DNA of 13,396 bases, taken from contig NCBR01000097.1 of assembly GCA_002279285.1 (NCBI GenBank), positions 1 to 13,396 on the forward strand. Reading direction: 5' to 3'. This document shows positions 1 through 5,770 of the stretch, in pieces. The notes beneath the pieces are model-generated. The model saw only the letters and a list, made by a program, of their open reading frames with translations, did no database searches and was not told the origin of the DNA. The first letter of the stretch is position 1; each line of letters begins with the position of its first letter. This DNA comes from Acidobacteria bacterium 37-71-11. Its GTDB lineage: Bacteria > Acidobacteriota > Thermoanaerobaculia > Thermoanaerobaculales > Thermoanaerobaculaceae. The position numbers and the translations under genes were made by a program.

Positions 1-99
1 CATCATCCGCAGCCGCTTCAGTTCGGTCGAGACGCGGTCGTAGGCCCGCGACACCGCCTTGATGTGGGCCTCGTGCTCCCCGGGCCGGTACCGAGGCAG
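1..99 (-). pseudogene. 3' part of an unrecognised gene split by the IS21-family element
   Basis: The minus strand is open here without a stop and reads as a protein-like segment rich in charged and helix-forming residues. It starts with LPRYRPGEHEAH, continues into a likely amphipathic helix, and runs off the left window edge. Across the element, the other flank (3005-3033) supplies an upstream piece in the same frame. Removing the element and one copy of the short duplication gives TLAYVLGL-PRYRPGEHEAH without a frame break. I do not recognise the family. The fragment is short, so its coding nature rests on the frame continuity. Confidence 0.45.
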
Positions 100-147
100 T
101 GCGTATTCCGACGAAGTTGGACAGTGATTCCGATTGAAGGCGGACAG
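100..147. repeat. IS left end with two transposase-binding-type repeats
   Basis: After the TGCG tip come two related units, CCGACGAAGTTGGACAGT (108-125) and CCGATTGAAGGCGGACAG (130-147), 22 bp apart. IS21 ends typically carry several internal copies of the terminal repeat that IstA binds. The 40-bp block matches the inner, not the outermost, units of the right end. Confidence 0.75.
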
Positions 148-475
148 GAGTCGGAGCGAAGCGACGCGGGGTGACTCTCTTGGTTGAAGGTGTCCGGCTT
201 GAGGGTGGTTTTGGTCCTCCTTTTGTTCAGGATTTGAGGGTAGCACCGTTGCTCTCGTCGCCGTCGGGGCTGTGGGGCTGTGGGAATCCCGGGGTGGTGA
301 GGGTGGGGGCCGGGATTTCCAAGGAGCTGTGGGAAACGCGCAGCGTTTTCCAAGGGGGCTGTGGGCAGGCTGTGGGCGCGGTCATCATGCGTCCACAGGC
401 TGTCCATAGGCCCCGGCAGCTCCGGCAGCTCCACAGCCCTTGCGGTGGCGAAGGGCTCGACGTCCTGGCCGGTGC
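148..475. repeat. Non-coding IS tail with CTGTGG repeats and a hairpin
   Basis: No credible gene lies between the left end and the istB stop. The segment holds five CTGTGG copies (starting at 270, 278, 327, 359, 370) and one inverted CCACAG (393). It also has a direct repeat, TTTCCAAGGAGCTGTGGG at 316-333 and TTTCCAAGGGGGCTGTGGG at 347-365, 31 bp apart. Between these lies a 9-bp stem with a 3-nt loop (331-339 with 343-351). No T tract follows on either strand, so I do not call a terminator. Confidence 0.6.
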
Positions 476-1237
476 TCACTCGTGCGGCTCCCCGTCCGCG
501 TGAGGCAGCTCGGGGTGTTTGCGGCGCATCGACTCGCCGGCGAGCTCGATCCGGTAGGCGTTGGAGGTGAGGCGGTCGAGGATGGCGTCGGCAAGCGTCG
601 GGTCGCCGATCGCGTGATGCCAGGCGTCCACCGGGAGCTGGCTGGTGACGATCGTCGAGCGCAGGCCGTGGCGGTCTTCGAGGATCTCGTAGAGGTCCCG
701 CCGCTCGCCCTCGGCGAGGGGGTGCAGGCCCCAGTCGTCGAGCACGAGCAGCTCGATGCGCGCCAGCCGGCCGAGCAGCGGGCCGTAGCGGCCATCGCCC
801 TTGGCCGCCGCCAGCTCGCGGAAGAGCTTCGGCAGGTGCAGGTACTGGGCGCTGTGGCCCTCCAGGCAGGCCTTGTGGGCGAGGGCACAGGCGATGAAGG
901 TCTTGCCCACGCCGGTCGGCCCGGTGATCAGCAGATTGTGATGGGCGGTGATGAAGCGGCACGACGCCAGCTCCAGGAGCAGGGCGCGGTCGAGGCCTCG
1001 CGGGTGGCGCAGGTCAACGCTTTCCACGCACGCGCTCTGGCGCAGGTGCGCCGCGCGCAGCCGGGTCGTCAGTCGCCGGCTGGCCCGCTCGGTGGCCTCC
1101 CGCTCCACCAACAGGCCGAGGCGGTCCTCGAAGGTCAGGCTCGCCGCGTCCGGCATCCGCATCTGCTCCTCGAGCGCTTGGGCCATGCCGGTCAGGCGCA
1201 GGTGGTGCAACGCTTCCACGGTGGGATGGGTCAGCAT
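476..1237 (-). CDS. istB: IS21-family transposition helper ATPase IstB
   Basis: IstB is the AAA+ ATPase that cooperates with the IstA transposase in target choice and strand transfer. The 253-residue product is the usual family length. The Walker A motif GPTGVGKT spans residues 106-113, and Walker B (LLVLDD) spans 163-168. An N-terminal helical segment (1-95) precedes the ATPase core. I chose the ATG at 1237 because it gives the family-typical N-terminus MLTHPTVEALHHLRLTGMA and follows the istA stop by only 10 nt, with GAGG upstream. The frame is open further upstream, but that stretch is antiparallel to istA and not IstB-like. The gene looks intact, so the element may be active. Confidence 0.93.
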   Translation of the reverse strand: MLTHPTVEALHHLRLTGMAQALEEQMRMPDAASLTFEDRLGLLVEREATERASRRLTTRLRAAHLRQSACVESVDLRHPRGLDRALLLELASCRFITAHHNLLITGPTGVGKTFIACALAHKACLEGHSAQYLHLPKLFRELAAAKGDGRYGPLLGRLARIELLVLDDWGLHPLAEGERRDLYEILEDRHGLRSTIVTSQLPVDAWHHAIGDPTLADAILDRLTSNAYRIELAGESMRRKHPELPHADGEPHE

Positions 1238-1247
1238 GTCGGCCGCC

Positions 1248-2789
1248 TCATCGGTAGTACTCCGCGCCGCGGATGTTGGGATGAACGACGAGCGGACCGA
1301 CGGTCGGCGCCACCGCGAGGGGCTGCCGATCGAGCTCGTGCTCGAGGATCGACTTGACACTCCGGTACGAGATGCCGCCGATCGCCAGCGCCCGGGCGCA
1401 CGCCGCCTCCAGCCGGCTCTCGCCATACCGCGTGCCGAGCCGCAGCAGCCCCAGGCACGGCCGGAAGCCCTGCTGAGGGTGGGCGCGCGACCCCATGATC
1501 GCCGCCACCAAGGCCGCCACCGACGGCCCCGCCTGTCCGGCCCACCGCACCACCCGCTCCGGCGTCCACGCCGCCTGCGCCTGGTGTGCGCGTGGCATGT
1601 GCGCCGCCACCGTGGTGTGCCGGCCGCGCACGGCGCTACGGGCATGGGCCGCCACTCGCTTGCCCCGCAGGAAACACTCGACGGTCGCGGCGCTGACCCG
1701 CACGTCCACCTGCTGGCCTACAAGCTGGTACGGGACGCTGTAATAATGCGTCGCTACCTCGACGTGGTAATCGATGGCCACCCGCGCATGGCGCCACTCG
1801 GCGTACTCGTAGCGCTCGGCCGGCAATGGCTGCAGCGCCGGCCGGTCCAGGGTCTCGTAGAGCTGCCGGCGGGAAACTCTCAGGACCCGCATCGGCCGGC
1901 TGTTGAGCAGCGCGACGAGCCGGACGATCTCGGCATTGAGCTCGGACAAGCTGAAGAACGTCCGGTGGCGCAGCCGCGCCAGGATCCAGCGCTCGACCAG
2001 CAACACCGCCGCCTCGACCTTGGCCTTGTCCCGTGGCTTGCGCGGCCGCGCCGGCAGGATCGCCGTCTGGTAGTACTGCGCCATCTCGTGATAGGTCGGA
2101 TTGAGGTCGGGCTCGTACCAGCACGCCCGTGACACCCCTGACCGCAGGTTGTCCGGGACGACCAGCTCGGTGACCCCGCCGAAGAACTCGAACGCCCGCA
2201 CGTGCGAGCCGATCCAGTCTTCCAGGCCCTGGCTCCATGTGGCTTCGACGTAGGTGTAGCTCGAAGCGCCGAGGACGGCAACGAAGATCGCCGCCCGCCG
2301 CGCCTCGCCGGTCGAGCCGTCACGCACCTCCACCGTCGGACCGCAGTAGTCCACGAAGGTGGCCTCGCCGGCCCGATGATCCTGCCGCATGCTCAGGGCC
2401 AGCCGCCCCTTCCACGCCCGGTACAGGTCACAATACCGGCTGTACTGCAGCCCGCCGGTCGAACCCTCCTTGTACTCCTGCCACAGCAGCGCCAAGGTCA
2501 CACCCTTGCGCTTGAGTTCCCGGTGCACGTCGGCCCACGCTGGCACCGGCCGCGTCGTTTCCCTCGTCGCCGCCGGCCCGGCAAACAACGCCCGCTCCAG
2601 GGCGCCCTCGTCCATCCCCTCGACGCTCGCCCAACTCAGACCCGCCGCCGCCGCCCGCCGCAGGGTGTCCCCAACGGTCCCGTGGCCAACCCCGCAACTC
2701 CGGCTGATCTGTCGGTGCGACAGCCCACACGCCCACTTCAATCGCAAGATCTCTTTGCACTTCCGCATGGATGTCCTCTCTGCTGGCAT
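1248..2789 (-). CDS. istA: IS21-family DDE transposase IstA
   Basis: This is the transposase of the element. Numbered from the ATG at 2789, the 513-residue product has an N-terminal helix-turn-helix region (SHRQISRSCGVGHGTVGDTL, 24-43). An RNase H-like catalytic core follows with D147 (FVDYCG), D213 (VVPDN) and E259 (KAKVEAAV), the DDE triad. A C-terminal beta-rich domain carries YYSVPYQLVG, which is typical of IstA. The start is uncertain: MPAERTS at 2789 matches common IstA N-termini, an ATG at 2768 has a better-placed GAGAGGA Shine-Dalgarno, and an ATG at 2822 extends the frame by 11 residues. No frameshift is visible. It is followed by istB after 10 nt, consistent with co-transcription. 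Confidence 0.93.
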   Translation of the reverse strand: MPAERTSMRKCKEILRLKWACGLSHRQISRSCGVGHGTVGDTLRRAAAAGLSWASVEGMDEGALERALFAGPAATRETTRPVPAWADVHRELKRKGVTLALLWQEYKEGSTGGLQYSRYCDLYRAWKGRLALSMRQDHRAGEATFVDYCGPTVEVRDGSTGEARRAAIFVAVLGASSYTYVEATWSQGLEDWIGSHVRAFEFFGGVTELVVPDNLRSGVSRACWYEPDLNPTYHEMAQYYQTAILPARPRKPRDKAKVEAAVLLVERWILARLRHRTFFSLSELNAEIVRLVALLNSRPMRVLRVSRRQLYETLDRPALQPLPAERYEYAEWRHARVAIDYHVEVATHYYSVPYQLVGQQVDVRVSAATVECFLRGKRVAAHARSAVRGRHTTVAAHMPRAHQAQAAWTPERVVRWAGQAGPSVAALVAAIMGSRAHPQQGFRPCLGLLRLGTRYGESRLEAACARALAIGGISYRSVKSILEHELDRQPLAVAPTVGPLVVHPNIRGAEYYR

Positions 2790-2911
2790 GCTCCGTACGT
2801 ACCTCCGTCGCCACAAGAGCATGCCCGGTCGCGAGAGTCACCACGCCGCCATTCGATCCCACTCACCGATTCCGATTCATTCCGGACACCGATTCCGACG
2901 ATGACCGCCAA

Positions 2912-3004
2912 ACTGTCCGGCTTCCCGTCGGAACCACTGTCCGCCTTCAATCGGAATCACTGTCCGGCTTCCGTCGGTTTGACTGTCCGAATTCCGTCGG
3001 CGCA
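2912..3004. repeat. IS right end with four phased repeats
   Basis: Four copies of an ACTGTCCG-N-TTC-N-TCGG unit start at 2912, 2936, 2959 and 2982, so the period is 23-24 bp, close to two helical turns. The copies at 2936 and 2959 form the inverted match to the left end. The copy at 2982 is an additional outer unit with no left counterpart. The block ends in CGCA at 3001-3004. It lies upstream of istA and could also influence its expression. Confidence 0.75.
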
Positions 3005-3033
3005 TGCAGGCCCAGCACGTAGGCCAGCGTCAA
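3005..3033 (-). pseudogene. 5' part of the same interrupted reading frame
   Basis: Read on the minus strand, a TTG at 3033-3031 opens the frame M/L-T-L-A-Y-V-L-G-L, which then hits the element at 3004. A GGGAG sequence lies about 10 nt upstream of the TTG. The frame continues past the element into the 1-99 segment. An upstream in-frame TGA lies within the antisense of the HicB-like gene, so the N-terminus cannot extend far. The start codon choice is tentative. Confidence 0.35.
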
Positions 3034-3068
3034 TAGTGGTAAGCTCCCAGTGCCTTGAAGCGATACGT

Positions 3069-3260
3069 ATGCTTTTCGATGACATCAATGGCGCGACGGA
3101 ACACGCGCGCTACGAGCTCATCGAGGATGACGAGCCGTACTACGGCGAGATCCCCCAGGCAAAGGGCGTGTGGGCCACCGGCAAAAATCTCGAAGAGTGC
3201 CGGCGAAATCTCGCCGCCGCGCTGAAGGATCACGTGCTGTTCAGCGTCCCCCGTCAGTAG
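3069..3260 (+). CDS. HicB-family antitoxin-like protein (orphan, short)
   Basis: The 63-residue product has the compact HicB fold signature: HARYELIEDDEPYYGEIP, then GVWATGKNLEECRRNL and a final helix LKDHVLF. Small HicB proteins neutralise the HicA mRNA interferase. Here no hicA follows or precedes. Instead the 3' end runs into the convergent yoeB and the two genes share 7 bp including both stops. The product ends soon after the helix where relatives usually continue, so the C-terminus may be truncated. The ATG at 3069 fits the family N-terminus (start shortly before INGATEHA), but its ribosome-binding site is weak. Orphan HicB-like proteins are common, and a toxin elsewhere cannot be excluded. 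Confidence 0.75.
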   Translation: MLFDDINGATEHARYELIEDDEPYYGEIPQAKGVWATGKNLEECRRNLAAALKDHVLFSVPRQ

Positions 3261-3499
3261 TGATACCGGCCCTGCAAGAAGTCGACGCGGTCGGCCCGGA
3301 CGAGATACACGATGCGGTGCTCCTGGGTCAGGCGACGCGACCACACGCCAGGACCGAGGTACTTGAGTGGCTCGGGCTTGCCGATCCCCTGGGACGGATC
3401 CCGAAGGACCGCTTCGACGATCGCCAGTGCTCGCAACGCTGTCTTGCGGTCGGTCTCGACCCAGTAGCGCAGGTCGTCGATGAACTCGGAATGAAACAC
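3254..3499 (-). CDS. yoeB: YoeB/Txe-family toxin (ribosome-dependent mRNA interferase)
   Basis: YoeB cleaves mRNA at the ribosomal A site and is held inactive by YefM. The product aligns with E. coli YoeB (84 residues, from memory) along its length: DLRYWVETDRK, IGKPEPLK, WSRRLTQEHRIVY and the C-terminal RYHY. With the GTG start at 3499 it has 81 residues, and the family catalytic residues fall at E43, R62, H80 and Y81, a constant offset of three from E. coli E46, R65, H83 and Y84. The start is doubtful: the family-like first strand begins three codons earlier (RLAVF), where there is no standard start codon, and no well-spaced Shine-Dalgarno precedes the GTG. It lies 37 nt downstream of yefM and is presumably co-transcribed. 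Confidence 0.88.
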   Translation of the reverse strand: MFHSEFIDDLRYWVETDRKTALRALAIVEAVLRDPSQGIGKPEPLKYLGPGVWSRRLTQEHRIVYLVRADRVDFLQGRYHY

Positions 3500-3536
3500 C
3501 GCGAGCCGCCGGTGCTCCCGCCCGGCTGCGGGTTGT

Positions 3537-3821
3537 CTACTCTTCGGCAAGACCCAGCTCGCGCCGCAGAACGGCCGTCGTGGAGGGGCGAAGCTTGGTT
3601 CTGCGTGCCCGCTCCAAGGCACGCAGGAGCCGCTCGGCGTTGACAGGCGAGCGCAGGAGGTGCGCGGTTTCCATGAGGCTGCGCAGCTCGTCCGCAGCGA
3701 CCAGCGCAACGTCCTCGCGAGAACGGCGGTGGATGATGATTGGCTCCCGCGTGGCAACCGCCTCGTCGCAAAGCTGCGCCAGCTCCGCCCTCGCCTGTGT
3801 ATACGTTGTAACTGCCGCCAT
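3537..3821 (-). CDS. yefM: YefM/Phd-family antitoxin
   Basis: YefM binds and neutralises YoeB and represses its own operon. The 94-residue product starts MAAVTTYTQARAELAQLCDE, a Phd/YefM DNA-binding N-domain, and contains EPIIIHRRSREDVALVAADE, a hallmark of the fold. The C-terminal part (ETAHLLRSPVNAERLLRALE) matches the YoeB-binding region of YefM. It then continues with a basic stretch ending LRRELGLAEE. The ATG at 3821 has a strong GGAGGGG ribosome-binding site 3 nt upstream. A sigma70-like promoter with TGTACA palindromes lies just upstream, indicating autoregulation together with yoeB. Confidence 0.9.
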   Translation of the reverse strand: MAAVTTYTQARAELAQLCDEAVATREPIIIHRRSREDVALVAADELRSLMETAHLLRSPVNAERLLRALERARRTKLRPSTTAVLRRELGLAEE

Positions 3822-3834
3822 GGCCCCTCCGACC

Positions 3835-3874
3835 TGTACAGGGAGACTGTACAGGATTGGGCGTGCCGTGTCAA
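3835..3874 (-). promoter_or_regulatory. yefM-yoeB promoter with TGTACA operator pair
   Basis: On the minus strand, TTGACA (3874-3869) and TACAGT (3851-3846) are separated by exactly 17 bp, a near-consensus sigma70-type promoter. Two TGTACA palindromes lie at 3848-3853 and 3835-3840, 13 bp apart, inside near-identical CTGTACAG blocks. The first covers the -10 box and the second covers the start region. E. coli yefM-yoeB is known to be repressed through palindromes with a TGTACA core, so repression by the YefM-YoeB complex is a strong inference. Confidence 0.85.
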
Positions 3875-3901
3875 TCGGGGGAACGAGCAGCGCCCGATTT
3901 G

Positions 3902-4795
3902 TCAGTGGGTCAGCATCGCGATTGCCTGCAGGAGTAGCGCGTTGAACGCCTGCGGTGCCTCGACCTGCGGGAAGTGGCCGACACCCTCCGGGAGGAGGAG
4001 GAGTTCGTAGCGCGGCAGGTACTTTCGGTTCGCGGCCACGTTCGTGGCGTGCATTGTCGAGTTGATCCCGACCATCGGCGCATGCGCCCGCCGCATCCCT
4101 GTCTTGACGTCGTAATGTTGCAGGCTGTCCATCAGCGCGAGTCCGATCGCAGGATCGCCGGAGCTCATCCGCTCCGCCACGCGTCCGATCACGGCGGGGT
4201 CGGAGGACTTGCCGGCGATCATGTGCACGAGCGCTTGGGTCTGGCCGCGAAAGTCGGCCTTCATCGTGGCGAGCCAGGCGTCGATCGCCTTTGGGTCGTC
4301 CTTCTCGTCTGCATCGAGGAGGGTGTCCACGCCGATCATCCCGACCACGTGTCCCGGCATGCGGCTCGCGGCCTCGAGCATGACGGAACCGCCCATCGAG
4401 TGGCCGACCAGGATCACCTTGCCGAGGTGCAGGGTCTTGACGACCGACGCCACGTCCTCGCCGAGGGCTGCCATGGTCCACGTCTTGCGGTCTCTCCCCG
4501 AGGCGCCGTGCCCCGGCAGATCGAGGGTCACCACGCGGTAGCTCTTCGCCAACTCGGGGGCGACGTTGTCCCAGATGTGGTGGTCGCACATCCAACCGTG
4601 GATGAGCACCACGGCTGGGGCGCCTTCGCCCGCGGTCCAGACGCGGATGGGGACACCGTCAAGCGAGGAGGCAACGGTCGTCTCGGTCGCGGCGGCGGAC
4701 GGCGGTGCCGCCGCAGTCGCCTGGTCCAAGCAGAGACTCAGCGCAGCGACGTTGACGAGTAGAAGCGGTAAGACCCCTCGAGGTACATGGACCAT
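3902..4795 (-). CDS. Exported alpha/beta hydrolase
   Basis: The 297-residue product starts with a signal-peptide-like segment (hydrophobic 8-23, Ala-rich cleavage region near 30), so it probably acts outside the cytoplasm. The alpha/beta-hydrolase core shows the oxyanion motif HGW (66-68), the LDLPGHGASG loop (91-100), the nucleophile elbow GHSMGG with S133, and the catalytic-His motif GVGHFPQVEAP with H274. The usual acid after strand 7 is not seen: the INSD-like position reads INST (T247), and D157 after strand 6 could substitute. The substrate cannot be inferred. The ATG at 4795 has GGGAG about 10 nt upstream. The gene stands alone between ssrA and yefM, all on the minus strand. Confidence 0.85.
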   Translation of the reverse strand: MVHVPRGVLPLLLVNVAALSLCLDQATAAAPPSAAATETTVASSLDGVPIRVWTAGEGAPAVVLIHGWMCDHHIWDNVAPELAKSYRVVTLDLPGHGASGRDRKTWTMAALGEDVASVVKTLHLGKVILVGHSMGGSVMLEAASRMPGHVVGMIGVDTLLDADEKDDPKAIDAWLATMKADFRGQTQALVHMIAGKSSDPAVIGRVAERMSSGDPAIGLALMDSLQHYDVKTGMRRAHAPMVGINSTMHATNVAANRKYLPRYELLLLPEGVGHFPQVEAPQAFNALLLQAIAMLTH

Positions 4796-4938
4796 GATTC
4801 GGATCTCCCTCTATGTGCGGACCAATGCTACTCCCGGGTCGGCCAAGGCAAGAAGGGCACGGAAGGCCTTTTCTGGTTCTCTCGGACCACGGACCACGGC
4901 TCTTCGGTGGCCGATGCCCCAACCCCGGCCCCCCGCAG

Positions 4939-4962
4939 TTCGGGGGCCGCGGGACCCCCGAA
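4939..4962 (-). terminator. Hairpin just downstream of ssrA
   Basis: TTCGGGGG (4939-4946) and CCCCCGAA (4955-4962) form a perfect 8-bp stem with an 8-nt loop, starting 10 nt beyond the tmRNA 3' end in the direction of transcription. No T tract follows, so it is at best an atypical terminator or a structure limiting 3' processing. Confidence 0.4.
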
Positions 4963-4972
4963 CAAGTGTATT

Positions 4973-5259
4973 TGGTGGAGGCGGGGGGAATCGAACCCCC
5001 GTCCGGAGGACTTGGGTCGCAGGTGTCTCCGTGCGCAGCCTACGGTTTGATCTCGTCGCGGCAGCTGGGTGCAGCCTGCTTTTGCGTCGCCGTGATCAGG
5101 TTCGCAGGCGGGAGCCGGCGATCACGACGTGACTGCGTTTAAGCAGCCAGTGCTAGCTCAGTGTTGGCAGCTATGAGTTTCCGCCCTTGTTACGTGGCGG
5201 CGGACCACGGCACGCTGCCGGCGACCCAACATGTCCCCCGTCGAACCCGGTACGCCCCC
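4973..5259 (-). ncRNA. ssrA: tmRNA (transfer-messenger RNA)
   Basis: tmRNA rescues stalled ribosomes and adds a degradation tag, acting with SmpB. The 3' end has the T-arm sequence GGGGGTTCGATTCCCCC and a CCTCCACCA terminus with encoded CCA. The 5' end GGGGGCG pairs with CGCCTCC as a 7-bp acceptor stem, followed by the D-loop-like GGGTTCGACGGGG. The tag frame is preceded by ATAGCT, matching the conserved bases before the resume codon. The gene is about 287 nt against 363 in E. coli. The 5' part up to the tag stop (121 nt) is normal length. The shortening is in the 3' part, implying fewer or smaller pseudoknots. It is a one-piece, not permuted, form. Confidence 0.95.
5139..5168 (-). other. tmRNA tag reading frame (ANTELALAA)
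   Basis: The resume codon GCC (5168-5166) starts the frame A-N-T-E-L-A-L-A-A and ends at TAA (5141-5139). The ALAA end is the usual recognition signal for ClpXP and related proteases. E. coli encodes ANDENYALAA. This tag is one residue shorter, with TEL replacing DENY. The frame is placed by the ATAGCT element just before it. Confidence 0.9.
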
Positions 5260-5274
5260 AGGTTGCGGATCGCT

Positions 5275-5303
5275 AGTGTACGCCGATCGCACCTGCTTGA
5301 CGA
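5275..5303 (-). promoter_or_regulatory. Probable ssrA promoter
   Basis: Minus-strand TCGTCA (5303-5298) and TACACT (5280-5275) are 17 bp apart. The -10 ends 15 nt before the mature tmRNA 5' end, leaving a short leader for RNase P. Its -35 region overlaps the possible -35 of the divergent cutA. Confidence 0.55.
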
Positions 5304-5325
5304 GCGCAAGGGCGGGGGCTACCGT
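5297..5325 (+). promoter_or_regulatory. Possible cutA promoter
   Basis: TTGACG (5297-5302) and TACCGT (5320-5325) are 17 bp apart. The -35 is good and the -10 is weak. The expected transcript start is near 5332, about at the cutA ATG (5333), so a leaderless mRNA is possible. This is inference from spacing only. Confidence 0.3.
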
Positions 5326-5332
5326 GAGCGCC

Positions 5333-5707
5333 ATGGTGGAACTGGAACCGATCAGCGTCGTCGTCACTTCGGTCGGGACCGAGCAACAAGCCGTCGAGAT
5401 CTCCGAGGAGCTCGTCGCGAAGCGACTCGCGACCTGCATCAACATCATCCCTTGCCTGCGCTCGGTCTATCGCTGGAAGGGGAAGGTGTGCGAGGACACC
5501 GAGTACCTGCTCATGATCAAGACGCGGCACTCCCTGTTCGCAGCCGTGAGCGACGCGATCCGGGAGATCCACTCGTACGAGCTTCCCGAGGTCCTCGAGT
5601 TCCCGGTCGGCGCCGCGGAGCCGCACTTCCACCAGTGGGTGGTGGACATGGCCACCGGCGTGCCCGAACCCGAGCCGGAAGCCGAGGTCGAGCCCTCGTT
5701 CGACTGA
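5333..5707 (+). CDS. cutA: CutA-family divalent-cation tolerance protein
   Basis: CutA forms very stable ferredoxin-like trimers linked to copper or divalent-cation tolerance, though its cellular role is unclear. Family motifs are clear: CINIIPCLRSVYRWKGKV (35-52), EYLLMIKTR (57-65), and HSYELPEVLEFPV (80-92) followed by FHQWVV. The 124 residues are slightly more than the usual length because of an acidic Pro/Glu tail (111-124). Upstream in-frame codons exist to 5231, but that part overlaps the tmRNA gene and is not CutA-like. A GTG at 5324 with a G-rich sequence upstream is the alternative start. It is divergent from ssrA with 73 bp between them. Confidence 0.92.
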   Translation: MVELEPISVVVTSVGTEQQAVEISEELVAKRLATCINIIPCLRSVYRWKGKVCEDTEYLLMIKTRHSLFAAVSDAIREIHSYELPEVLEFPVGAAEPHFHQWVVDMATGVPEPEPEAEVEPSFD

Positions 5708-5748
5708 GTGCGGCCGCCGCTCTCCAGTCTCACAATTATCCCGCCGTT

Positions 5749-5770
5749 CGGGTTGCCTCGGGGCAACCCG
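5749..5770 (+). terminator. Hairpin after cutA
   Basis: CGGGTTGCC and GGCAACCCG form a perfect 9-bp stem closed by a TCGG tetraloop, 42 nt past the cutA stop. A TTTT lies 11 nt beyond the stem rather than directly behind it, so termination would be inefficient. The stem also overlaps the proposed -35 of the next gene, so it may instead have a regulatory role. Confidence 0.45.

Larger units (their letters stand above)
100..3004 (-). mobile_element. IS21-family insertion sequence (about 2.9 kb)
   Basis: The element encodes the two-gene IS21 set, istA (DDE transposase) followed by istB (AAA+ helper), both on the minus strand. Related multi-repeat ends bound it: 108-147 matches the reverse complement of 2937-2977 over about 40 bp with few differences. 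Both outer tips read TGCG/CGCA, which I take as the termini because IS21 elements end in 5'-TG...CA-3'. The flanks carry an imperfect short direct repeat (GGCAG at 95-99, TGCAG at 3005-3009; 4 of 5 bases), in the size range of IS21 target duplications. About 330 bp after istB are non-coding, so the element is longer than typical members. Confidence 0.85.

Noticed and set aside
3030..3344. Minus-strand open frame ending in AYHY, resembling the RYHY tail of YoeB
   Set aside because: Most of it is antisense to the clearly recognisable HicB-like gene. Only about 13 codons lie outside, too few to claim a toxin remnant. The resemblance may be chance.
3873..3899. AATCGGG/CCCGATT inverted repeat as terminator of the hydrolase gene
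   Set aside because: A 7-bp stem with a 13-nt loop and no T tract. It partly overlaps the yefM -35, so any role is unclear.
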